Assembly (NCBI RefSeq): GCF_034702125.1
Contig: NC_085866.1
Coordinates: 9,399,598 to 9,463,597 of the forward strand
Origin: Engraulis encrasicolus
Taxonomy: Eukaryota > Chordata > Actinopteri > Clupeiformes > Engraulidae
Direction: 5' to 3'
DNA: 64,000 bases
The translations under genes were made by a program, and so were the position numbers. The notes beneath the pieces are model-generated. The model saw nothing but the letters and a program-made list of their open reading frames with translations. It ran no database searches and was not told the DNA's origin. How positions within the stretch are numbered: position 1 is the first letter of the stretch; each line of letters opens with the position of its first letter. Shown piece by piece: positions 35,482 to 47,690 of the stretch.

Positions 35482-36529
35482 GACAACATTTCTTCATTAA
35501 TATTTACACTTATTTATTGGAAATTAACACAATATCTTCACATGAAGAATATCTTCATTTCAGAGGTTTTGCTCTCAAATGTGCTTCTCTGCCAGCAATA
35601 GAATGCTGGGGCCTAGCTGAGTCCAGAAGACAGCTGCCCTGTCGTAAACTTAGCTACAGAGGTGTCGATTGTCACACAGCCACTTGGGCTGAAGTTAGTG
35701 AGTTGGTTATCCACTGGCCCCAGACACTTGGTCTGGGCGATGCAATACTCAGGAGTGACCAGTTCCATATTTGACTTAGTCAGTTAGAGGCTAAGCTGAC
35801 CATGTTTGTGAAATGTATTCTTGTACTGAGTTCTGCACTGATGCTTTGACCATGTTTGTTACATGATGTAATACACTTGTGGTGTTTAAATACTGTTCTC
35901 AGATACAGTTCGAGAGAACGGTTGCGGTAAGGATAGGTGAGGTTAGGTTCAAGCAGGGCCTTGTGCTCTGTCTCAGAACAAGCCGTTCTCACACTTAAGA
36001 GAGAGCTGGGGAGAGAGCCTTGGGTGGCTGCTGCCATTTGGGCAGCATAGCCTTGGTGCTAGCAGGTCGCTATGCTATGCTATTGGGACACATGGGGCAT
36101 TTGGCCACCATGGTTAGGAACTTGGGTTATGCTTAATTGTAATAACTTAGTTACTATGCTCTCTCACTTGCAATGTACAATAAATTGGTAATCTCTTGGC
36201 AAATGGACTCCTTCTCCTGAGTGACTTTATGGCTACTTCCTTCACTGTTCTCCTGCACAAAGATGGGTAATGTATGCTTATGGCCGATTGAGGCCAATTA
36301 ACTAAATAATAACTAAGTATGTAATGGTAATAACAATAATATAAATACTTGGGTATTAATTGGTAAATGGTAAACATACACGAGTCAGATAGCGGGTAGG
36401 ATGGTTATCTATTGTGCAACAGGCAATAGCCCAGATTAAGTCTTATTAATTAAATTGGGTTATGGACTATTTTATTGGCCCAGCTAATAATCTTAATTAG
36501 CAATGTGGGTTAATAAAAAAGTTACAACA
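35482..36529. mobile_element. Insertion within the LINE, LTR-like
   Basis: About 1.05 kb with no coding potential between two parts of the same LINE. It starts TGAGACAACATTTC and ends AAGTTACAACA, with ACAATAAATTGG as a poly(A)-like signal near 36178. A solo LTR is possible; no target duplication found. Confidence 0.35.
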
Positions 36530-36915
36530 GATCCCTCTGCCAAGCATGGAGAGTCTTTAAAAGGACAGACTGCTAAAAAAGGCAGACAAAATAATTGAAC
36601 AGTATACACATCCACTGTCCTCTTGCTTCCAACTCCTGCCATCTGGACGCTGCTTTTGTCCCCCCTTCCTGTCTAAAAACAGGTCAAGGTTTTCTTGTAT
36701 CCCTCAAGCTATTAAGGCACTTAACGAGGTGATGTCTTAATCTAGCCATCAGCTTTGGTGTATAGTGTATGCAGGTCTGTCTTTCCTGTCTGTTTTGTTT
36801 TTGTTTTTGTTGTTGTTCGCTGCTCTCTTATACCTGTCTGTGTTTCATGTGCCAGCGTCTGTACTGCAAACAAAATTGCCCCATGGGGACAATAAAGTAC
36901 TACTACTACTACTAT
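36530..36915 (+). mobile_element. 3' end of the L2-like LINE
   Basis: Frame reads KKADKIIEQYTHPLSS, FQLLPSGRCF and CIPQAIKALNEVMS, the usual C-terminus of L2-type ORF2. The 3' UTR ends GGGGACAATAAAG(TACTAC)n. Confidence 0.75.
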
Positions 36916-37003
36916 AGTGCTTGCCAGCATACGGTCGAAAGTGCTAGAAAGCATACAAACTTGGGGACCTTATTTGCACCACTGATAATAAATTTGGCTT
37001 TAA

Positions 37004-37334
37004 AGTGATACTGTCCCATTTTTGGAAATAAACTTATTTTACATCTCCCCTTGAGTTAAATAATAAGGTATTACCGTTCTCATGTACTTCCAACCATTTT
37101 CTAGTTATAGCAGTGCACAGTTTACCTCCAAGCTAGCAATTAGCATTGAGTGCTATGAGACCAGTTAGCCACGAGCTGGTCTCATAGGACTCAATGTTAA
37201 CTGCTAGCATGGAGGTAAAATTCGCACTGCCATACCCAGAGAATGGTTGAAAGTACAGGAGAACGGTATTATTATTATTTAACTCAAGGGGAGGTGTAAA
37301 ATAAGCTAATTTCCAGAAATGGGACTGTATCACT
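37004..37334. mobile_element. TTAA-flanked MITE, AGTGATACTGTCCC family
   Basis: AGTGATACTGTCCCATTTTT start and ATGGGACTGTATCACT end, flanked by TTAA (37000-37003 and 37335-37338). It is nearly a complete palindrome, with a GTTAGCCACGAGCTGGTCTC region at the centre. Confidence 0.85.
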
Positions 37335-37404
37335 TTAAGAGTAAGCACAGTACAAATATGTGTATTTATGCATTAAAAGAAGCTGAAGTGTACAGGGGAT
37401 AAGG

Positions 37405-37640
37405 GTCAACAATGCTGGTGGACTTTATTGATGCCTCTTAGGCGTTTGATCAAAGTGAACCATCACAAACTGTTCATTCAATTGGAGCAAAGGGGTGTTC
37501 CAAGATGCATCCTACGTATCCTTGCATATTGGTATGGCAGGCAAACTGTGCAAGTTGAATGGGGTAACATTTTATCCTCTCCCTTTAAAGTAGGCAATGG
37601 GGTGCGACAGGGTGCGCGTCTCTTATGAGGAGCTGCATGC
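37405..37640 (+). pseudogene. LINE reverse transcriptase fragment (second family)
   Basis: FIDAS*AFDQ, then VNHHKLFIQLEQRGVP and ILAYWYGRQTVQVEWG...VGNGVRQGA, i.e. RT domains 2 to 4. A stop and a frameshift lie near 37440. The continuation lies at 38060-38400. Confidence 0.75.
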
Positions 37641-37734
37641 ATGCTGCAGGTGTTTGAGGGCTTTTATCATTGATTAAATCATGAAGTTAAACATGTATTG
37701 CTCTACGAATAGCGAATATGTCACCATCTCTCAT

Positions 37735-37970
37735 TGAACTCCATTGATTTTCATTGTGTTGCTTTCCATGATTACAATGACCCTAAACATACACCTAAGG
37801 CCAAAGTCGATTTTCTGGAGAGGTGAGAGTGATTCAGTGATTAAGTATGACACCCAATCTGCGTATTTGAAGTGTTTTGAAGTGACTTATCTGCTCATTT
37901 TCACATTATGTTCGATAGGCGACAACTTTTGTCTTGTGAAAATATGCCCTGTCTGTGTTCAATAAAGGGT
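37735..37970 (+). pseudogene. Tc1-like transposase scrap
   Basis: ACAATGACCCTAAACATACA encodes NDPKHT, followed by K..AKVDFLER-like residues, a Tc1 transposase signature. It sits within the interrupted LINE. Confidence 0.45.
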
Positions 37971-38059
37971 CAATCTTTCTTTGGTGCATGAAATTTATTT
38001 TTGTACATACATTTTCATTCGGGAGGGTTGTGGCTTTCATATGAGTGACTTCTGAAGCC

Positions 38060-38400
38060 AAGTGATTAATTGAAAGTCAGGTTATTAGCTGTTATTCCAA
38101 ACAGATGGATAGGCAACAACTCTTTTGGAGGCGAGGGTATATGCTCTGACTATGGCGTCAGGTTTGACATTAAGTATAATTATAAGAAGAGCATAGTAAT
38201 GATATGTAGGACCAAGGAAGATGAACATCTCAACTTTCCAGCGTTCCAGTTACCTGGTCAACTCCTGTCTGTGTGCTCCAGCGCAAAATATCTAGGCCAT
38301 ATCATAAAACGATCAAATGGAGGATGATGCTGATATGCTTAGACAAAGAAGGATGGTGTATGTCCATGCGGAAACTCGTTGGGGTCTTTTAAATGTCTAA
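38060..38400 (+). pseudogene. LINE RT C-terminal fragment
   Basis: Frame encodes CSDYGVRFDIKYNYKKSIVMICRTK and CSSAKYLGHIIKRS, then (shifted) DDADMLRQRRMVYV. It is the part of the RT that follows the catalytic domain, presumably of the same LINE as 37405. Confidence 0.7.
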
Positions 38401-39496
38401 TATTACCAAGCCATCACAATGGAGGCTGCTGTGTGTGTGTGCTGTGTTTTTTTTTTTCTCCTTCCGTCCAATATTGACTTCTTTAAGCCAATAGCCCTAG
38501 ACATAACAAGAGCCTGGACATAATTTTGCCTTACCAAATGGTTACATTTTAACATCTGCATGTAACAGCCACAATACACCCATTTGTCTGCTATTGTTGA
38601 GAGCAATTGAAACTGGAGAAGATCTGTTTTGTTGTTATTTCAGACTGCAACATGACACAATTGCCGTTCATCTTTTTAGATGCGTCCCAGCATCTCTGTA
38701 AGAGGGCATGTCTGTCCGTCCGTCCGCCTGAAACGCATTCTTCCAATTGTTTCCTCCTGTGTCCACAAGGCGTCAGAGTTGGCATTTTGGCCTGGAGCAA
38801 ATGCATGCAAGCCAAAACATCTATGATAGTCTATGTTACCAAACCGGCAAGGCTACGCAGCTGATTGCATTGTGAAACAATGAGGGGGGCATTCAATTTT
38901 CGGCATTGTTTTGCGTTTGGACAGTGGGAGGTAACGTTGTTCCGTCTCCACAGCACGCCAACACTGTGAAGAGTGTCACTTATGTTCACTGTCTGTAGGC
39001 TACCCCCTTAAGAGACGCTTTGGCCCATGAGGATGTCACCGTGAAGGGGACTTTATCATATTGTGTCGCATTGTGCTCAGCTATTTGGTCCATCAGAAAC
39101 TCCTGGAAATGAACGATTTATAAGTTGGCAGGCAGTTTTTGACACAGATGTTCGTGCTCAGATAGAGGGGCGTTAATAACGCAATAACTCTACGACATAC
39201 AGCCGTAATTAGTTGACAGGTCTCGACCCGCAGCGCATACAGCTCTTCCTCTAAAAGTGGGCCTATAACTTTTGGTTAGCTTTTTTTCTTTCATAACATT
39301 CACATTTTCCTCTGCTTTTCTCCAGTCCATAAACTCGGACTCAGAAGTTTGTATACACAAGCCTCCCTTTAAATATTCCAAGCGAGTTTGATAACATTCT
39401 GCCACTACGTTTCAGTGAGTAGTCCATGTGCGCTGTGTACTGAAACATGGTGCTCGAACTAAAAGTAGACAGATGCGCCATTTGACCTACGGTGTG

Positions 39497-40032
39497 TTGG
39501 GCTTACACTGTGCGACTTTTGCCCCGATTTGGCACTCGCACGACTTTATGAGAGTCGGGCCGATTTCTTGCTCAATCGTGAGTCTGGCATCGTGCAGTGT
39601 ACATGGGGTAACGACAAGCGATTTCGCCTCACGATCGTGCAATCGCAGGGTCGCAAGAAAATCAAAGCGGTTTGGTATTCTGGTCGTGGCTCGTGCGTAA
39701 ATCGCAGTTAAAGCAGTGCTACGACCCGATTTGACACTTCACATGCACAAATTAATAGGGTCGTGCGATTCGCTGTTGAGCGCGACCTCATCTCCACCTC
39801 AGGTGCGCATGTTCCCTCCTCTGCAGACCGGGGAAACATGCCTGTCCCGTCGTACAGTCGAAGAATTTCGCTCGCATCCGACTGTCGGCTCGTGTGGTGT
39901 GAGGACGTGAGTTGTGAACTTTTAAACAGTGAAATTCCATCGTGCAGTGTGAGCAGAAGCTTAAGACCCACGAGTGAAAATATAGAAGCTTAAGACACAT
40001 GAGTGAAAATATTGCAGTGTATGCCCGGCTTT
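39497..40032. mobile_element. Candidate MITE (GGGCTTACACTG / CAGTGTATGCCC)
   Basis: TTGGGCTTACACTGTGCGAC at the left and TTGCAGTGTATGCCCGGC at the right are imperfect inverse repeats. The interior is dense with TCGTGC, GCGACC and CGCACGA words. The boundary is uncertain. Confidence 0.4.
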
Positions 40033-40120
40033 ACTGATGTTCTCAGACACATTGCAAGGGAGGTTCATTAGTTTACTGCTGGCGGGCGCGTGGACCTCAC
40101 AGGTGCTTTCCCGTTGCCGT

Positions 40121-40490
40121 CAGTGTTGCCAAAAGAAAATCGGCAAAAGTCGCTATTAGCTCTCTGAAAAGTCGCTAGATGACGTCATGACGTTACGTAT
40201 GACGTGACGTGACGTGCATCACGCACCCCGCACTGATCTACAGAAATCGTGCCCACATGCCTTCGTCCGCAGTAGAAATGGGCTGTGCTCGCTACCTTTT
40301 GGAGATCAGAGCTAATCTGCAGCCCTGCTTCACCGTGGGAAACGCTTCCGACAGCGGCGCAGTCACAATTATGTTGAAAAACAATGATTTTGCACGTTTT
40401 AAAAAGTCGCCAGAGGCACCAAAAAGTCGCTAAAGGCGCTAGATGAGTTTTTTTGTCGCCAGGGACGTCAAAAAGTCGCTAAATCTATGA
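40121..40490. repeat. AAAAGTCGC-rich repeat
   Basis: Starts CAGTGTTGCCAAAAG, like hAT ends elsewhere in the window, and contains six or so AAAAGTCGC words. No inverted right end was found. Confidence 0.35.
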
Positions 40491-40872
40491 TTGATTCGTA
40501 TTGCTTTGCAGTCGTTTGAATTTGGTTAACTCTGGCACCGAAGCTGACTGCTTTGTGCCTTGACGGTGAAAAGCTGGCATTGAAAATTAAGCGCATAATT
40601 CACCCAAAGGGTGAACCCATAAGTGCATGATTCATCCATCATTCCATTTGGGGAAAAAACATGTTGGAACTGGCATAGAGGGACACATTTGTTATCCGCC
40701 TGTCAGCCTTGTTTAGAAGCTGCTGATTCAGTTCCTCACGGACATTTCAGAGAATCAAAAGAAGATAATCTATTTTTCTGATGGTTGTGCTGCTCAGTAA
40801 AAGTACAAGAATTTGAAAAACATTACAAACTTGTGCCATCATGAGGTAGATTTTGCCATTCCTACTGAACAG

Positions 40873-42955
40873 GTGTGATGGGCCGGACAATATTGTTCGA
40901 AGGAGAACCTGACCACCTGATGCCGGCAGCTTCAGAGGCCCTCATATAAGGGAATCTGTTCAGGGTGGCTGGCAGAATGATGGCACATAGTTTCTTGCAT
41001 GATGGCCCTGTAGTGGCAGAGTTGAGTCCTGTCTTGATCCATGTCCTCATCAAAAGAGACCCTGACTTGATTTCTTCTGCTTTGTTGGTACTTAACAGGT
41101 GGAATGGGCCAGACAAAATTGTTCTAAGGAGAACCTGAACACCTGATGCCAGCAGCTTCAGAGGCCCTTATATAAATAAAGCTTATGGAAGGGAATCTGG
41201 CAGAAGGATGGCATAGTTTCGATGTGTCTGGCTGAAGTCTTCTGCCTTGATCCATGTCCTCATCAAAGGAGAACCTGACTTGGCAACTGTTGTTGTAGAA
41301 ATGCCCCGATGTTGACATCAGAAATGTCATACAACTGGTAAGTAGCAGCATTTAAAGATGCACTGTCTATACTTTGTAGTAGTTTATTTCCAGAACTTTT
41401 TTTAGTAGAACCCTTTTTTTTTGAGTCAATGGTTTATGTAAAATGAAATGAAATAAGTGGATGTCCAGAAATGGTGCTATATTGTTTTAAACAAATATTG
41501 CCTTGCTGTTTTTATTTTTGTATTAACGTTTTGAATTAAATCTAGCTAGAGTGAAGAGTTTGCTGCAGAGTAGCAACATGCAATCTTGGACCTCTGCATC
41601 TCATGGGACCTTCCTGCCCAGATGGTGCAATGTTTAAATTAATTTCATAATGATTGCTGCGACTTCTGCTATGTTGGTACTGAACAGGTGTGATGGGCCG
41701 GACAATATTGTTCGAAGGAGAACCAGACCACCTGATGCCGGCAGCTTCAGCGGCCCTCATATACGGTAAGGGAATCAGTTCATCTGGCTGGCAGAATGAT
41801 GGAACATAATTTCTTGCATGATGGCCCTGTAGTGGCAGGGTTGACTCCAGCCTTGATTCATGTCCTCATCAAAGGAGACCCTGGCTTGGCAACTGTTGTG
41901 GAAGACTGCCCCGATGTTGACGTCAGAAATGTCATACAACTGGTAAGTAGCAGCATTTAAAGATGCACCGTCTATAATTTGTAGTAGTTTATTTCCAGAG
42001 TTCCTGCTGTCATAATAAAAGTCTGTGCTGTTAAAGCAAATGCAAATATCAAATAGTTATCTCAGCTATTCATAAGATTCAATAGTAATTGAAGATTGAT
42101 AGAATATCTGGAAGAACAGGAGAAAGGTAACACTTTTTTGTTTATGTAAAATGAAATGAAATGAGTTGATGTCCAGAATATTGGTGCAATATTGCTTTAA
42201 ATGAATATCGCTTTACCGCCTTGATATGTAAGCGGCCTTAAAATGACACTTTCCCATTTTTGGAAATAAGCTCATATTACACCTCCCCTTGAGTTCAATA
42301 ATTGAGGTTTACCTTTCTTCTGTACTTTCAAGTGTTCTCTCAGTATGGCAGTGCAAATTTTACCTCCAAGCTAGCAGTCCCATGAGACCAGCCGGCGGCT
42401 AACTGGTCATAGGAGTCAATGTTAACTGCTAGCTTGGAGGTAAAATTTGCACTGCTGTACCCAGAGAACCGTTGAAAGTACAGAAGAAAGGTAAAACTCT
42501 TATTTAACTCAAGGGGAGGTGTAATATGAGCTTATTTCCAAAAATGGGACAGTATCACTTCAACTTTTTCTAAAGGAGAGTGCCTTGGATTCCCTTTAGT
42601 TTTGCATGATACAAGTATCTGTCCGTTACAGATGGTACAATGTTTAAATTAATTTAATATTGCTTGCTGCGACTTTTGCTATGTTGGTACTTAACAGGTG
42701 GAATGGGCCGGACAATATTGTTCGAATGAGAACCTGACCACCTGATGCCGGCAGTTTCAGAGGACCTCATAGAAGGGATTCTGTTCAGGGTGGCTGGCAG
42801 AATGATGGCACATACTGAAGTTTCTTGCATGACGGCCCTGTAGTGGCAGGCTGAAGCCTTCTGTCTTGATCCATGTCCTCATCAAAGGAGACCCTGGCTT
42901 GGCAACTGTTGTGGAAGACTGCCCCGATGTTGACATCAGAAATGTCATACAACTG
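40873..42955 (+). pseudogene. Tandem partial copies of a HECT-like exon
   Basis: Four copies: 40873-41069, 41099-41337, 41688-41942 and 42698-42955. Each follows a TTGGTACT(G/T)AACAG acceptor; copies 2-4 end at ACAACTG|GTAAGT. Conceptual residues: GRTILFEGEPDHLMPAASEAL, then RVAGRMMAHSFLHDGPVVAGLSPALIHVLIK, then GDPGLATVVEDCPDVDVRNVIQL. This resembles the N-lobe of HECT-like domains in G2E3-type fish genes. Each copy carries a frame lesion near CTCATATA, so none is an open exon. Confidence 0.6.
42242..42559. mobile_element. TTAA-type MITE, AGTGATACTGTCCC family
   Basis: Starts AATGACACTTTCCC after TTAA and ends GGGACAGTATCACT before TCAA. Internally palindromic, like 37004-37334. It lies between HECT-like copies 3 and 4. 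Confidence 0.75.
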
Positions 42956-43185
42956 GTAAGTAGCAGCATTTAAAGATGCACCGTCTATACTTTGTAGTAC
43001 TTTATTTCCAGAGTTCATGCTGTCATAATAAAAGTCTGTGCTGTTAAAGCAAATGCAAATATCAAATAGTTATCTCAGCTATTCATAAGATTCAATAGTA
43101 ATTGAAGATTGATAGAATATCTGGAAGAACAGGAGAAAGGTAACACTTTTTTTGTTTATGTAAAATGAAATGAGTTGATGTCCAG

Positions 43186-43412
43186 AAATGGGGAAAATGA
43201 TTACAGTTTCTTTCATTAAGGAGGAAGACTTCTTTTCCCTCGCAGAGGATTCGGAGGGGGAGGAGGCCCCAGCACCCCTCATGGCTCCACATCTGCCTCC
43301 CCAACCAGCTCCCCAACCTGCTCCACCTCAGCCACGCCCGGTAGAGGAGGATGAAGCAGGTTATCTGGCTGACAATGAGGAAGAGGAGGAGGAGGGAGAA
43401 GACGATGAATAA
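43186..43412 (+). CDS. Possible terminal exon, acidic/proline-rich
   Basis: A TGATGTCCAG acceptor is followed by a frame containing MGKMITVSFIKEEDFFSLAE, a Pro-Ala-Gln-rich stretch (PPQPAPQPAPPQ) and an acidic end (NEEEEEEGEDDE) to a TAA. AATAAA signals follow at 43480 and 43489. The same intron-like sequence precedes degenerate versions after HECT-like copies 2 and 3, so it may be the last exon of that gene. Function unknown. Confidence 0.4.
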
Positions 43413-43479
43413 TAATACATAAAATGAATATTGTTTTTTTATGAGTTATTTTAATTATATTGTTATTTGTTTTAAGTTG

Positions 43480-43494
43480 AATAAAAAATAATAA
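43480..43494 (+). terminator. Poly(A) signals
   Basis: AATAAA at 43480-43485 and 43489-43494, about 70 bases after the stop of the preceding frame. Confidence 0.5.
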
Positions 43495-44004
43495 AGACTT
43501 TTGACTTTCTACGACTTTTCTTTGATTTTAGCGAGTATTTGGCATTCAGACTTAATTTGTGGCATTAGGGTTTCTTAATTTCTGGAAAATGCAGTCTGGA
43601 TAGGCAAACAGACTTAATTTCCAGACAATGCAGTCTGGGCCGCCTGCATTCAAATACACACAGAAATAAACATCGTACGGCTTCGCGGACACTTCAGCGA
43701 GTTTCGGCACTCTCAAATTAGGGTCCCTGTGAAATTTGGGGTCGCTGGGACCTTCGTGTGATTTTTCACGAATTTTTATACACTCGCGCGCGACCCGTAG
43801 GCCGCAAAGGTCAACTTTGTCCAGGAACGGGCTAGAAACGCGGGGATGGTTTTGTATCGTTCAGGGGGTCGCCCTGATAAAAACCCATCCTCTCTTGGCT
43901 CTCTACGACATGTCCTTCAATATTTTTGCTATTTTTTAGGCTCCATAGGCCCAAACGCTTCCGGAGCCACCATTTTGGATGGGAACTAGGTAGAAAGAAG
44001 CCGT

Positions 44005-44235
44005 TTTGGAGCAAGTGCCGAAAAGTAGGTCTGAATGCCAAAAATGAAGTCCGGGGGGCGCGACGCCAGTTTTGGAGCAAGTGCCGAAAAGTAGGTCTGA
44101 GTGCCAAAAACGAAGTCCAGGGGGCGTGGCATAGGGGTCCAGGGAGTGTCCCTGCATATTTTAGAGCAAGTGCCGAAAAGTAGGTCTGAGTGCCAAAAAC
44201 GAAGTCCAGGGGGCGTGGCATAGGGGTCCAGGGTT
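44005..44235. repeat. Tandem repeat, three units
   Basis: GAGCAAGTGCCGAAAAGTAG followed by GTCTGA(A/G)TGCCAAAAA(T/C)GAAGTCC occurs at about 44010, 44075 and 44165; the last two units also share GGGGGCGTGGCATAGGGGTC. Confidence 0.85.
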
Positions 44236-44872
44236 CAGGTGGTGAAGGTGCGCCCCATTCAGGTCAAAATGCTGCCTATGCTAAGCATTTTCAGACCACG
44301 GATTTGTCGTGCTGGATTCTGTATTCCCCTGAATGGATGTTTTCCGTCGCGTGCCCTTGCTACAGGTCACCGCCGAATGTAAGAGTCCGGCCCATTGAGG
44401 CGTCTCGAACATATGTGGCTTTGGATGAACAGCACCGGCTAAAGTAACATTAGCATGCACAACGCCAAAGTGAAGGAGAACCGTGAAAGAGCGGCGCATG
44501 GACCTGATGTACGAGTTAAGGTAAGACCAGTGTTTCCTGTGTGTGAAGCCTGTGTTTGTGAGACCCGTGGGGAGAGAGAGAATCCGCCGTGATTCTGTCC
44601 GGTGTGATAGCTTTTGTGATATGCACCGGATTCTCATGTGCCCTGTAACTGTTTGCAAAGTTGAGTACAGGGTACCGTTGAGGTAAATCAAATATACCCG
44701 TGTAACAACAAGACTCTGATCTAATTCCAAAGTGTAGGCATAACATAAATGACAGTCCCAAAATATTTGGTGACCATACTGAAGCTTGTGTAATCTCTGT
44801 TTATGTTGACATTCGCTTCCTGCCACACCTTTGTCCCACATCGCTTGCCGTAGCCTTGTACAAGTAGACATA

Positions 44873-46331
44873 CCGTAATTCCTCGAATAGTAGCCGGGGT
44901 TACTATTAAATTATTATTTTTTTTGACCAGGCTATTAATTGGGGTAGGCTACTATTTGAGGGGGGCTCCTATTTTTTATATTTATTTTTTATTTTTATTT
45001 TAACGATTGTCATTTTGTGGGGAAAACTACGCTCATAATTTTATACTTTACATTTATTAATTGTTCATTCATATTTCGAGTCTTGTACGACATGTGAACG
45101 TCTATGGGCACGCAAGATGGGCACGTCTAACATCTGTGATGTACCTCAGGAATTTTAATCGTCATGAGAGTGCCACAAGATGTAAACTTAAAAAAGAACT
45201 AACAGATGCATGCACATACACGTGCCTGGACCGGGATGAATAGCGTAATGAAACATAAAAGGACTTCAAAAAACAGTCTTAAATGCTGACCTGTTCTGTG
45301 TAAGTAACATCAGCGCAGCGCGACATGAAGGAACATCACGGCCGTGAAGGCTATATATCTTTGGCGCAAAGCTATTTCATCTCCTGTGATTATTTAACTT
45401 CAAATAGATACGCATCTTTTGGGGCTCACGAATGGCAGAGCAGTTTAATGCAACAGCAGTTTGATGCAACTCTGTTTGATGGTGTGCGCAAAAATGGCCA
45501 TTCTCCTTCACCGGGGCAATGTGGATGCATGTCTCCCACAGCCCGTCAACTTCTAAAGACAATGTCTCGTGATAGTGGTGGGAAATGCAATGTCATCTCA
45601 TAATCATATCATATGCGATGTAATCTCAAAGCGTGCATGCGATTTAATCTTGGCGAGTCAGAGATGGCAACAGTTTGCTTTTTAAAACGTCTGCACACTG
45701 TGCGCATGGAAGGCTGTTTTTTTAAAACTAATAAAGAAACCCGCTTCATCATTGGCGGGTGTGCAGTGACTTTACTGTTTGCCCAAGAGCCTCCCGTAAG
45801 CACCTGTTCGGCGTGATCTAGAACAGTTGCAACCTCGCGCATGCAACTCCATTAAAACGTGGACTTCGCTCGGTATGAGGTCTATTCTGAGCAATATGAA
45901 CCAATCTACTCGCCGTTGTTATTAAGCAAAATAATTCACTTATGTCTACTTTACTAAGATAAGATGTATTTTGTGTAATATTTGGAGACATCACCTTGCC
46001 CTTTCTGCAAAGCGCTTTCGGGAAGCACGTCTCTCTCTCCCACTCTCTCTCTCTCATACACACAAGGCAAACTTGCAAGCACCTTAAGTTTCGATTGTGC
46101 CGCTTGGAGAGGATGCATTTAAACTGTTACAATTTAGGCTATTAAAGTAGGCATCGCCTACACACGTTCCGAAATTGTTTGAACTTTAACACGTTGTGCA
46201 AAATGCGTCATTTAAAAACGCACCGGTTACTAAACGAGGCCGGTGTCTATTTTTCCGATTTTTCACAACACCTGGTTACAAAACGAGGCCGGCTACTATT
46301 AGGAGCCCGGTTACAAATCGAGGAAATATGG
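44873..46331. mobile_element. TA-flanked non-autonomous DNA element
   Basis: Left CCGTAATTCCTCGAATAGTA and right (inverted) CCATATTTCCTCGATTTGTA, flanked by TA. Subterminal CGAGGCCGG words repeat near 46236 and 46283. 1.46 kb without a transposase frame. The TA target site fits the Tc1/mariner superfamily. Confidence 0.6.
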
Positions 46332-46454
46332 TACATTTGCACGAGAATCTGGTGCGTATCACAAAAGCTATGACACCGGTTTGTTCGCCGTGGTGCTCAG
46401 CGGTCTACATGACAACATGTTTTGAATCCTGTGTGTGTGTGTGTTTCATTGAGC

Positions 46455-46761
46455 AAGACCAAGCGCATCCCTTGCAGCCTTCAAGAAACAACTAAAGACC
46501 TTCCTCTTTCGAGAGTATCTACTAGAGTCGACTAATGCTTGAGCTGGCCTTGCCCCAGGACAGACTCCTGACATGATGTTTAGTTTAGTTTGTGTGTGTG
46601 TACTCGTTATTTACTCTTTATAAAAAAAAACTGCACTTGTTGTTCTGTAAATCTCCTGTGCACTTTTTATTTGCTTGTGATGTTGGCTTAATTATACCCT
46701 CTTTTGAAAGTCGCTTTGGTTATAAAGTGTCTGCCAAATGCAATGTAATGTAATAATGTAA
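46455..46761 (+). mobile_element. L2-like LINE 3' end
   Basis: CCTTCAAGAAACAACTAAAG encodes TFKKQLKTFLFREYL-like residues. The 3' tail GTCGCTTTGG..AAGTGTCTGCCAAATGCAATG with TGTAATGTAA repeats is the classic eel/fish L2 tail. Confidence 0.75.
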
Positions 46762-47690
46762 TCCGCCGTGATGCTCCTGTTTGTCCACATCGGTGCTGTG
46801 TGGTTTATGTGAGACCACTGTTTGAATCCTGTGTGTGTGTGTGTGTGTGTGAGTGAGAGAGAGATCTAATAGCATTTTCTCTACGGAAATGCAGCATGTT
46901 TTATTATGTAGGCCTACCTTATTTTAAGAAAGCTATGACATGAAACTTATCGGTAGGCCTATTTGGTAAATTTACTAAAATGTACTTATACTTTAGCTGT
47001 AGTATTATATATTTGAAAATCTGATATTGGAAAAGTCAGTGCCTCACCCGCCATAAACTTGACCGCACGTCACTGATCTGTGCCTGTCTTTTTTTCACAG
47101 CTGACAAAAGAAAGGGCACCAGACTCCTTTGCTGTGGCTGAGTTGGCAACCCCAATGGGCCAACAATTAGCTTTTTTCACCGTGACGTCAGCCAAGTTCA
47201 TTTTTTTTTGTTTAAGTGAAGCAGAAAGGAGTTTTCATAGGTGTGTTGCAAGTTTATGTCTATGCCACCGGATGCTACTTTTCCTGCTTCAAGTGACTTG
47301 ATTTGAAGGTGTCTAACGTCACATGAAAAGGGCCAATTATAGTCCAAAGAAGGCATTCAGCACCAACCCGATGCAGAGGAGATTACAGCCTTAGCGTGCG
47401 ATTTTTTTTCAAACATTGGCTGGACAGAGAGGTTGTATTCCCAGCAACGCCCCTACAAACGAAAGTAAAGTACCCTTGCCTGACCTCCACCGTCGATCGC
47501 TTTGAAATAAGAATTAAATATTCTCGGAGATTAAAGGCAAGACAAGTACACCCAATGTTGTGAACTGTTCTTTTTATTTTTAAAGGGGTATGCCACTATT
47601 TTGGGGCTTAATACAGTTAAAATCGTTGGCTGGGGTTTATAAAGGTGGTAAAGTGTTTTATTTTTCATGTAAGCCGTTGTCTTGCTTTAA

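Larger units (their letters stand above)
38575..40862 (+). pseudogene. Second SDGCA-type relic, split by ~2.1 kb
   Basis: 38575-38625 matches 26595-26655, and 40707-40862 matches 26664-26800. In the 26.6 kb copy these parts are adjacent, so 38627-40706 is an insertion or retained extra sequence. The frame around 40766 reads IIYFSDGCAAQ followed by a stop. Confidence 0.55.
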
